Origin: Saprospiraceae bacterium
Lineage (GTDB): Bacteria > Bacteroidota > Bacteroidia > Chitinophagales > Saprospiraceae
Assembly: GCA_028279185.1 (NCBI GenBank)
Contig: JANQSS010000099.1
Location: forward strand, 166,111 to 230,110
DNA length: 64,000 bases
Reading direction: 5' to 3'
A model generated the notes under the pieces. That model saw only the letters and a list, made by a program, of their open reading frames with translations. It was not told the origin of the DNA and made no database searches. Numbering within the stretch: position 1 is the first letter of the stretch; each line of letters starts with the position of its first letter. Shown piece by piece: positions 1 through 7,427 of the stretch. The translations under genes were made by a program, and so were the position numbers.

Positions 1-415
1 GTTCTTTTATAGTTGAGTAAAAAAAAGATTGGAGAGGTCGAGCATTGTCCGCAATTTCATTAATTAATTTATGAATTTGTTTCACGGGTTTATGCGTTAA
101 AAACAAGGGTTTAATAATCGCGCCTCTATCTAATATGAGTTGCATGCTTGTTTGCTCCTTGTGGTGCAGCGTGTTTTCGTGAGGAAGCACCTTACCTTTA
201 ATAATATCATCGATATCCAGAGTCGCTAAGACTCCTCTGAAGGTTTTGTCCTTTGATTTAATTTGATAAGCAAAATACGTTTCTCGTTTGTATGTATTGA
301 TATATCCTGTATCGATATAATTGCGAAAGTGCATTTTTACATCTGTAGCGAACGAAGATGGAGATGCAATAATTGATTTATCTGGAAGTAGGGCGTGAAA
401 TGGATGAATTTTCAT
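1..415 (-). CDS. DUF1015 family protein, N-terminal part (runs off the left edge)
   Basis: An open frame begins at ATG 415 and continues without a stop to base 1, giving 138 codons of the N-terminus. It opens MKIHPFHALLPD, matching the 'I.PF.ALRP' start of DUF1015 proteins. Further in come KGKVLPHENT and, after it, PLFLTHKPV, which fit that family's 'G.I..HE.T' and 'PVFLTY' blocks. The biochemical role of DUF1015 is not established. In many bacteria the gene lies near serine biosynthesis genes, but those neighbours would be outside this window. The gene is truncated only by the window edge. The family call is fairly safe; no function is claimed. Confidence 0.75.
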   Translation of the reverse strand, partial: MKIHPFHALLPDKSIIASPSSFATDVKMHFRNYIDTGYINTYKRETYFAYQIKSKDKTFRGVLATLDIDDIIKGKVLPHENTLHHKEQTSMQLILDRGAIIKPLFLTHKPVKQIHKLINEIADNARPLQSFFYSTIKE

Positions 416-461
416 CTGCTTTTTTCGACAATATACGCTGATATCATCATTTAATTACAGC

Positions 462-968
462 TTATTCCAATCCCGTTGTTGTAAACATGCGCTTTACAAT
501 TTCGTCCGACTCTAAACTGATGACAGCATCGAGTGTTTGATTCGCTTTGGTGCTGAAGCGATGAAGTTGTTGAATTAGATTACAAAAGGCATCCGATTCC
601 GGGCATTGTGCTTTTACATCTCCAACATCTTCAAGAACCCGGATCAGGGGTAACAATTCTTTGTTTTTTCGCTTGGCTATGATAGATCGCAAAATTGTCC
701 ACATATCCTTTTCGGCGACAAAATAATCTTTCCGTTGGCCTTCTTTTTCCAATTTATGTGCCAACCCCCAATCGACAAGCGCCCTAATATTTTGGTTCGC
801 ATTTCCGCGACTAATATTTAGCACTTCCATAACTTGATCACCGCATAGTGGACGAGAGCTAACGAGTAGAAGGCCATGTATTTGACCCATAGTGCGGCTT
901 ACTCCCCACTCAGAAGCCAATTGGCCCCAAGATTGAATAAACTTCATCCTACCTTCTGTGTACTTCAT
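462..968 (-). CDS. GbsR/MarR-type winged-helix transcriptional regulator
   Basis: 168 aa. The first 90 residues form a winged helix-turn-helix of the GbsR subgroup of MarR regulators: the block 'GVSRTMGQIHGLLL', a recognition-helix region around 'EVLNISRGNANQNIRAL', and a wing near 'EGQRKDYF'. The rest is a helical, probably dimerising tail. GbsR-like proteins often control osmoprotectant uptake or synthesis genes, but no such gene is adjacent. It sits 59 bp downstream of gcvT on the same strand and may be co-transcribed. ATG start at 968. The family is clear; the regulated genes are unknown. Confidence 0.8.
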   Translation of the reverse strand: MKYTEGRMKFIQSWGQLASEWGVSRTMGQIHGLLLVSSRPLCGDQVMEVLNISRGNANQNIRALVDWGLAHKLEKEGQRKDYFVAEKDMWTILRSIIAKRKNKELLPLIRVLEDVGDVKAQCPESDAFCNLIQQLHRFSTKANQTLDAVISLESDEIVKRMFTTTGLE

Positions 969-1027
969 TGAATTTGCCTACTAATAAAAAGACTACATCC
1001 TTATAAGTGAATAATGGGCAACAGGGT

Positions 1028-2143
1028 TCAATCCTTTTTGTAAAAAGGGAATTTAACGACTTCTGCCTCAACGACTTTTTTTCCAATTTCAATAAAGACT
1101 TTCGTTCCTGATTCTTTATGTGATGAGGCCACATAGCCCATTCCGATGGCTCTTCCAAGCGATGGTGATGATGTACCGCTTGTCACATGACCAATTGGTT
1201 TCTGTTGATCATCGAGTATTCGATAGCCATGTCGCGGAACACGCCGACCTTCAACCAACATGCCTACAAGTTGGCGGTTTCGCGGTTGGCTTCGAATATC
1301 CGTCAATATGTCACGCGCTAGAAAATCTCCTTTCTTCACTTTAGTGATCCAGCCCAGTCCTGCTTCATAAGGATTTGTCGTATCGTCGATATCGTTACCA
1401 TATAGGCAATATCCCATTTCTAATCGAAGTGTGTCACGCGCCCCTAAGCCTGCAGGTAGTAAGCCGTTATCGGCACCGGCCACCATTAAGGCTTTCCACA
1501 GTGGCTCGAGTTGGTCATTTCTCACATATAGCTCAAATCCACCCGCTCCCGTATATCCGGTAGCTGATATAAGCACATTTTCCAAGTCTGCCACCCTACC
1601 CTTCGTAAAATGATAATAGTCAATTTCACCAACCGCAACGTCGGTGAGTTTGCTCAAAATATTTACTGCTTCTGGGCCTTGTAAGGCTAACAGTCCGCAG
1701 TCATCTGAAATATCTATAACACGCGTATCGAAGGAGTTGTGCTTATTAATCCAGGCAAGGTCTTTTTCCGCATTGGATGCATTTACAACCAACATGTAAG
1801 CACGCTCCCCTTCCGCACATTGATCTTCATCCAGGCGATAGACAAGCATATCATCGACGATACCCCCTTGTAAATTTGGAATGCAGGAATACTGAACATC
1901 ACCTATCTCGAGTTTTGCGGCGTTGTTTGAACTAATGTGTTGCACAAGTTCAAGAGCTTGCTTCCCCCTAACAATAAATTCACCCATGTGAGACACATCA
2001 AATAATCCTGCTTTTTCTCGAACAGCCGTATGCTCAGCGGAAATTCCTGTGTAACTCACTGGCATAATATATCCTGCGAACGGCACCATTTTTGCCCTTA
2101 ACTCTTCGTGAACATCATGTAATATCACATTTCTTTCTTCCAT
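1028..2143 (-). CDS. gcvT: Aminomethyltransferase, glycine cleavage system T protein
   Basis: 371 aa, normal length for the family. GcvT takes the aminomethyl group from lipoylated H protein, releasing ammonia and forming 5,10-methylene-tetrahydrofolate in the cytoplasm. Visible signatures are 'LFDVSHMGEF' near the N-terminus, 'GYTGAGGFELYV' in the folate-binding centre, 'RDTLRLEMGYCLYGNDID', and 'TSGTSSPSLGRAIGMGYV' in the C-terminal barrel. ATG start at 2143. The other glycine cleavage genes are not next to it, which is common in Bacteroidota. The gene upstream on the same strand (HEAT/cyclophilin lipoprotein) is separated by 72 bp. Confidence 0.95.
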   Translation of the reverse strand: MEERNVILHDVHEELRAKMVPFAGYIMPVSYTGISAEHTAVREKAGLFDVSHMGEFIVRGKQALELVQHISSNNAAKLEIGDVQYSCIPNLQGGIVDDMLVYRLDEDQCAEGERAYMLVVNASNAEKDLAWINKHNSFDTRVIDISDDCGLLALQGPEAVNILSKLTDVAVGEIDYYHFTKGRVADLENVLISATGYTGAGGFELYVRNDQLEPLWKALMVAGADNGLLPAGLGARDTLRLEMGYCLYGNDIDDTTNPYEAGLGWITKVKKGDFLARDILTDIRSQPRNRQLVGMLVEGRRVPRHGYRILDDQQKPIGHVTSGTSSPSLGRAIGMGYVASSHKESGTKVFIEIGKKVVEAEVVKFPFYKKD

Positions 2144-2215
2144 ATTAAATCTGCTGTTTTAATACTATAATCACTACATTTTTTAGCTTTATGCTACGAT
2201 AGTTTTTATTATTTA

Positions 2216-4243
2216 TCAGTAGTTTATTTTAATCGATATTATTTTATCACCTACGTTTATTTTATTCACTACATCCATCCCATTTACTATGTGTGCAAAT
2301 ATGGTGTAGCGACCATCTAAGTGAAAAACCGGAATATGTGTGACAAACCATTGACTACTCTCGGTATCGATTCCGGCGGACGCCATCCCGACCTGGCCTG
2401 CTTTTTCATAATGTAGTGGCCCTAATTCTGATCGAATAACATATTCCTGACTTCCATAACCATCGCCTCTATGGCATCCTGTTTGAATTACGAAATTTGG
2501 CACTACACGATGAAATATTTTATCATTATAATAACCAGCTTCGGCTAGAGAAATAAAATTTGACACACTGATCGGACTTTCGTCGATATAAAATTTGATT
2601 TCAAAAGTCCCCGCTGTAGTCTCGACTATAGCCGACGTGGTGGATGACAATTTTTGGAATAGAGATTGATCAAAAGACTTAAACGTCGAGGCCTTTACTA
2701 CCGAAACTGTTTTATCTCCATAACTATTCAAGAGCATGGCAATCTCATTGTAGGTTTCCAGTTCAGCCGGAAGCGATAAACTGTCAAGTATTGGCTTTAA
2801 GCGGTGAGCTCGTCTAAATTGTTGGTGCAAATTGGTTGCGGCTGTGTCCCTTAGAACATATGCCATGGCCGCCAGCGCACCAATATCCTTATCTTGAATT
2901 ATTTTATCAAATAGGCGCAACGCATTTGTGTTTGCTGTATTTACGTACTTTCTGTCTTTATTTGCTACCTGAACAGCTTTTTGAATCGAAAAAACAGTTT
3001 GTGATTTAATGACCGGATGAGCATCTGACTTATAATGTTCGACTATATTTTTTGAATACTCCGGCAATTCTGCAAGCACCTGCAAGAGTTGTGCTTTTTC
3101 ATAAGGATCCGCACTGGTGCGTAACTTACTTAGTATTTTATTGATTGCCGCGTTACGTGTAAGAGCGTAGTAAAATGGCAAATTTTTCGCTGTTGCCGCC
3201 GCAAAGTTAGCCGTAGTAATATTATCCAGATTTTGATTTTTGACCTTATCCCAAAATTCCGCTGCATCTTCTTGCTGCCCATTTAGCAGAAAAAACCTCG
3301 CTGCCATCCTGCTTATTTGCACATTTGGATTTCTAATTTCTTTGTACACATCATTTTTTACACGACTGTAGGGCATCTTATACATTGCCCGGAGAATATT
3401 TAACTTGACTTGATCGTTTTGCTCTCTCCCGAGTTGTTCCTTTAAAGCGTTTACGTATTTATTACTTCCCGAATTTGCCATTACACCCGCCGCGTAAGTG
3501 CGCAACGTATAATGCTCATCTGATCGTAATATTTTTCCCAAAGCGAATTCGTATTTATCCAGATTCAATGACTTTCCGCGTAATAGATAATAACCTGCAA
3601 GTTGCCGGATTGACAGTGGATATTGCGGACTGAAGAAGTAGGTACTAATTTTTTCGACTGCATCTTCGCTATGTATACCTTTAAGCAACAATTGAAACAT
3701 GCCCCTGACCTGACCTAAAATTAGTGTCGAATCAGCAATATCGAAGGTTTTAATCGAAGCCAGTTGGTCCAATTGCGGTCGGGCTCCGCATTTCCCAATG
3801 GCCTCAAGAATCAGCGAATTAGCGCGAACATTCACTTTGAATGAATCCCATGCGTGGTAAGCCAGTTGTAGGTGTTCAATGGCATTTTTATCTGCACTCT
3901 GCCCGACTGCATAAATAGCCTGTCTCCGTACTTCAGGAATTGTATCTTGAAGTAAAGGAAACAGATTGGCTACTCTTTCCTGATATCGTGGAGTCGTATA
4001 AGGATGAACAGCTTGATATCTAAAAGCTGGATTATTATGAAAAAGATATTGATCTGTTTTATCAATGTCGCCTACCTGCTCCCAGGCTATCATTTTTTGA
4101 ATTGTGGTGTCGGTAAGCGGCGCGTATTGATACGGAATGGCAACTTTTTTAGGAACGACCTTTTTCTTTTCGCAGCCGATAGTTAAGAGAACGATACAGC
4201 TCACTAAGAGGATGATTACCTTACCGATGAAACGTCTTACCAC
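2216..4243 (-). CDS. Lipoprotein with HEAT-like repeats and a C-terminal cyclophilin-type peptidyl-prolyl isomerase domain
   Basis: 675 aa. The start is GTG at 4243; no ATG lies near it and the signal peptide begins at once. The signal ends in a lipobox-like TIGC with Cys24 as the likely lipidated residue. Residues about 55-530 are helical pairs resembling HEAT repeats, for example 'VRRQAIYAVGQSADKNAIEH'. Residues 540-675 are a cyclophilin fold: 'IFHRVVPNFVIQTG', 'GDGYG', 'GQVGMAS', 'SSQWFVTH' and 'HLDGRYTIFAHI'. The canonical Phe pair in the QFF motif is WF here. The protein probably assists folding at the envelope, with the repeat region as a docking scaffold. The role is inferred from domains only. 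Confidence 0.85.
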   Translation of the reverse strand: MVRRFIGKVIILLVSCIVLLTIGCEKKKVVPKKVAIPYQYAPLTDTTIQKMIAWEQVGDIDKTDQYLFHNNPAFRYQAVHPYTTPRYQERVANLFPLLQDTIPEVRRQAIYAVGQSADKNAIEHLQLAYHAWDSFKVNVRANSLILEAIGKCGARPQLDQLASIKTFDIADSTLILGQVRGMFQLLLKGIHSEDAVEKISTYFFSPQYPLSIRQLAGYYLLRGKSLNLDKYEFALGKILRSDEHYTLRTYAAGVMANSGSNKYVNALKEQLGREQNDQVKLNILRAMYKMPYSRVKNDVYKEIRNPNVQISRMAARFFLLNGQQEDAAEFWDKVKNQNLDNITTANFAAATAKNLPFYYALTRNAAINKILSKLRTSADPYEKAQLLQVLAELPEYSKNIVEHYKSDAHPVIKSQTVFSIQKAVQVANKDRKYVNTANTNALRLFDKIIQDKDIGALAAMAYVLRDTAATNLHQQFRRAHRLKPILDSLSLPAELETYNEIAMLLNSYGDKTVSVVKASTFKSFDQSLFQKLSSTTSAIVETTAGTFEIKFYIDESPISVSNFISLAEAGYYNDKIFHRVVPNFVIQTGCHRGDGYGSQEYVIRSELGPLHYEKAGQVGMASAGIDTESSQWFVTHIPVFHLDGRYTIFAHIVNGMDVVNKINVGDKIISIKINY

Positions 4244-4314
4244 GGCGGCAAAAGTAAGAAGACTTATTAGGTTTTCCTGTTGGAAAAAAACGTGTTAACG
4301 CAACAAATTATACG

Positions 4315-5232
4315 TTACGGCTCTTTGCTCAGACGGCGCAGCGCAGCCAGCTGTTTGAATTTATCCTTTACTTCTTCGGCGGGATATCCAAAATAGGTTT
4401 TTCCGGATTCAAGGTTTTTTGAAACACCTGACTTGGCGAGAACAATAATGTTGTTTTCGAGCACAAGATTCTGTGCAACACCCACTTGACCATACAGAAT
4501 GACATGATCACCTATTATCGTCTTGCCTCCAATGCCAACTTGTGCTGCAAATAGGCAGTGTTTTCCAATTACTGCACCATGACCTATATGAATTTGACAA
4601 TCGAGTTTAGTGCCTTCTCCTACTACCGTATCACCGGAAACACCTTTATCCACGGTGCATCCGGCTCCAATGACAACGTCATCGTGAATGACTACACGTC
4701 CACATGATGTCCATTGTTCAAAATGCGTCGGATATCGCTTAAAATAAAAGGCGTCTGAGCCTATGATCGAGTTTGGTTGAATGCTCACACGTTCACCAAT
4801 CTCCGTGTAGCTTCCAATATAGGTATTGGCCTGTATGTGCGAATTCGCTCCAATTTTTACATGTTTTCCAACTACTACATTGGGTTCTAATATGGCCGTG
4901 GGGTGAATCTCGGCCGTATCATCGATGTCTGCCGATATAGGAGAAAAAGGTCTAAATCGGTTTACAATACTATTATAAGCTTGAAAAGGATGACTGCTCA
5001 GTAGTAAAGCCTTACCGGCGGGAGGGTCAATCAACTTATCTATAATGATAATGCTGGCATTCGAATTAATGGACCGATCATAGTATTTGTCTAAATCGAC
5101 AAAAGTAATGTCACCTGGCTCGACTTTGTGTATTTCGTTGATTCCCAGGGCCATAATACTTTGATCACCGCGGATTTCGCAGTTCGTCCATTCGGCAATT
5201 GTGGTCACTGGAATCGGTACTTCAAACTTCAT
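4315..5232 (-). CDS. lpxD: LpxD-type UDP-3-O-acylglucosamine N-acyltransferase
   Basis: 305 aa, a little shorter than the usual ~340. The N-terminal ~100 residues match the LpxD uridine-binding domain ('VEPGDITFVD', 'KYYDRS'). Residues ~105-290 are hexapeptide repeats of a left-handed beta-helix. The expected catalytic histidine lies in 'IHIGHGAVIGKHC'. LpxD transfers a hydroxyacyl chain from ACP to the 2-amino group of UDP-glucosamine in lipid A synthesis. The start overlaps the end of the ABC ATPase gene by 11 bp, so the two are probably translationally coupled. A paralogous acyltransferase acting on another sugar nucleotide cannot be excluded, because no other lpx genes are present. Confidence 0.82.
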   Translation of the reverse strand: MKFEVPIPVTTIAEWTNCEIRGDQSIMALGINEIHKVEPGDITFVDLDKYYDRSINSNASIIIIDKLIDPPAGKALLLSSHPFQAYNSIVNRFRPFSPISADIDDTAEIHPTAILEPNVVVGKHVKIGANSHIQANTYIGSYTEIGERVSIQPNSIIGSDAFYFKRYPTHFEQWTSCGRVVIHDDVVIGAGCTVDKGVSGDTVVGEGTKLDCQIHIGHGAVIGKHCLFAAQVGIGGKTIIGDHVILYGQVGVAQNLVLENNIIVLAKSGVSKNLESGKTYFGYPAEEVKDKFKQLAALRRLSKEP

Positions 5233-5932
5233 TTAGATCGGATTTAGCCGCAAAATATGATTTTAATTCGACGGTCGTGTTCGCATTGGACTCTAAATCT
5301 TTAACAATTTTACCATTTTCCAATATAATAACACGTTTGCAAACCTCCCCGATGTGCGTCAAATCATGACTCGAAACAAAGATAGTCATGTCTTCGGGCT
5401 GTCCCGCTATTATTCTTTGCAGTAAAATTTGTGAACTGGGGTCTAAATTTGCAAACGGCTCATCTAGAAATAAAATTTTAGGATTCGCCAACAAGGCTCC
5501 CGCTATTCCGACTTTCTTCTTGTTCCCTTTTGACAGATCACGGATATACTTTTTTTGATCTCTAATCTGCCCGTTAAAAAATTGTGTCAGAGATGAGAGC
5601 CGTTCCTCAACCAGGCTCTCTTCGATATTCCGAACTTTTGCGATGAACTTAAAGTATTCATCGGGAGTGAGATAATCAATGACAAAAGTCTCATCTAAAA
5701 AAGCGCTTATTTGGCTTTTCCAATTTTCCGAAACGGTAACATTATCGCCAAGCATTATGACTTCTCCTGCATCAGCTTTAATCAAATCGAGCATCAAGGA
5801 AATAAGGGTGGTTTTACCGGCTCCGTTGTTACCTACCAACCCTATTCGTTCACCGGGATGAATGACGAGTGATTCAATCTCGGTCGCCACAGTTCTTCCG
5901 TATCGCTTGACTAAATTTTTAATTTCTATCAT
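5222..5932 (-). CDS. ABC transporter ATP-binding protein
   Basis: 236 aa cytoplasmic ATPase subunit. Walker A is 'GNNGAGKTT' at residues 34-42. The signature is an atypical 'LSKGNKKKVGIA', followed by Walker B 'KILFLDEPFANLDP' and the switch histidine in 'SSHDL'. It lies 8 bp from the DUF5687 permease gene upstream on the same strand; together they form a simple exporter-type ABC system. ATG start at 5932. The substrate is not predictable from sequence. Overlap with the lpxD-type gene downstream suggests co-expression rather than shared function. Confidence 0.9.
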   Translation of the reverse strand: MIEIKNLVKRYGRTVATEIESLVIHPGERIGLVGNNGAGKTTLISLMLDLIKADAGEVIMLGDNVTVSENWKSQISAFLDETFVIDYLTPDEYFKFIAKVRNIEESLVEERLSSLTQFFNGQIRDQKKYIRDLSKGNKKKVGIAGALLANPKILFLDEPFANLDPSSQILLQRIIAGQPEDMTIFVSSHDLTHIGEVCKRVIILENGKIVKDLESNANTTVELKSYFAAKSDLNEV

Positions 5933-5940
5933 AATTTTAA

Positions 5941-7410
5941 TTAATTCGATCTATACCCCTCGGTAAGCGCATATTTCTTTTCATTAAATAAAGCCGTAAT
6001 CCCCCGTATTGTAAGTGGCTTGAATAGCAACCCAAGTAGTCCGATTCCGCCTACAATTAAAAGACCCAAGTCTTTATATCCAAGCACGGAAAACGGTAAA
6101 TAAATGAATACTGGTGCAAGCAACACAATAAAAATAAACATAAACTGCGCCCCATTGACACCTTGCATATTGAAAGTACCTGCCGTGTTCGTTTCAAGTT
6201 TGCGCTTATTGTAGGTGGCAGCCATCAGTAAAAAAGGAATATTCACACCTACATTAAAGAAAAAAGCAGCTGTATTGATTTTTGGAATATCAGGGTTCAT
6301 AAAATAATACAGCATAGATGGAATTGTAGTAACAAGACAAGCAACAATTAGAAATGTATACTGTGCATTTAGGTATTGCTTCGTTGACATTGGCAACGTA
6401 TTCAGCAATTCAAAATATGACCCTTGGTAACTCCATATGTATTGAGCAAAAGACAAAACAATAATTCCTGTCATGTACAATCCCCAGAACAGTAAAAAAG
6501 TAGGCCCATATCGGTCGCCTGAATATAAAAAGAGACCATAGAGTAAAAACAATAACCCAAATATTACCTGTGTTCGAATGCGCTTATTTCGAAACATGAG
6601 TTGCATATTCAATTGTGCAACAGTCCCAAAAAAACCATATGTGCTTAATCCACTGAAATTCAATTTTTCAAACAATGAGGCTGAAGACTTTAAGCTTCCT
6701 GATACATAGGCCTGATTCAGCATACGTTTTTCGACCAAATAATAAATTCCAATAGTCAATGCTAGTACAATTATTAACGGCCATAGGTAGGTTGTTAATA
6801 CTATGAATGCATTGAAGAACCAGGTAGAAAAGGGAATAATTCCAAGACTGTCAAGGAAATAGATCAGCCCTGCTAATCCAGCGGAAACTACATAGAACAA
6901 AGGGTTTCCGGAAATAAAGTGTTTGATCTGTAACGCTAAAAAATTATTGAACAACAGTACAGCAAACATCCCGACCAGCCATATTATACTCGGCAGCAAT
7001 CCGTATTCGGGTTTCATCGTACTAAGCGCTACCGGTAGTAAAAAAACCAATGGAAGTATATTAAATAAACTAAACACTGAGCCGCCTAAAATGTATTGTA
7101 CGATTTTTCTTTTGCGAATTGGAAGTAGTGCAAGTTGACGAAATTTGACCTCAGACACTTCCTGAAAAATAACACGTAATACAATATCCAGTAGCAAGTA
7201 ATAAAATACAAATTTATGGAGGGCAAACAATGGTCTGTCGGCAAGGTCCGACTCATCAATTGCTTCGGTAAAGAACAACCCAAGTACTAAAAATATTGCA
7301 CCAAAATAGAGAATGAAAAAGCCCATAAAGATTCGAGCCGCTATACCTGTCCCCAGTCGTTGGCTGCGCCAAAGGTTTTTCCATTGTAAGTATTGAATAT
7401 TTTTCCACAT
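5941..7410 (-). CDS. DUF5687 family membrane protein, ABC exporter permease subunit
   Basis: 489 aa from ATG 7410 (MWKNIQYLQWK). A longer reading from TTG 7446 is possible but would overlap the polA stop. About 12 hydrophobic segments span the protein, in the arrangement of the DUF5687 family, which is largely confined to Bacteroidota and partners an ABC ATPase. 'LEWK'-like and 'MSTKQYLNAQY' regions fit that family. It is immediately upstream of the ATPase gene. The transported substrate is unknown. The family name rests on overall resemblance, since no catalytic motif exists to confirm it. Confidence 0.75.
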   Translation of the reverse strand: MWKNIQYLQWKNLWRSQRLGTGIAARIFMGFFILYFGAIFLVLGLFFTEAIDESDLADRPLFALHKFVFYYLLLDIVLRVIFQEVSEVKFRQLALLPIRKRKIVQYILGGSVFSLFNILPLVFLLPVALSTMKPEYGLLPSIIWLVGMFAVLLFNNFLALQIKHFISGNPLFYVVSAGLAGLIYFLDSLGIIPFSTWFFNAFIVLTTYLWPLIIVLALTIGIYYLVEKRMLNQAYVSGSLKSSASLFEKLNFSGLSTYGFFGTVAQLNMQLMFRNKRIRTQVIFGLLFLLYGLFLYSGDRYGPTFLLFWGLYMTGIIVLSFAQYIWSYQGSYFELLNTLPMSTKQYLNAQYTFLIVACLVTTIPSMLYYFMNPDIPKINTAAFFFNVGVNIPFLLMAATYNKRKLETNTAGTFNMQGVNGAQFMFIFIVLLAPVFIYLPFSVLGYKDLGLLIVGGIGLLGLLFKPLTIRGITALFNEKKYALTEGYRSN

Positions 7411-7427
7411 GCTACGCTTCACTATGT

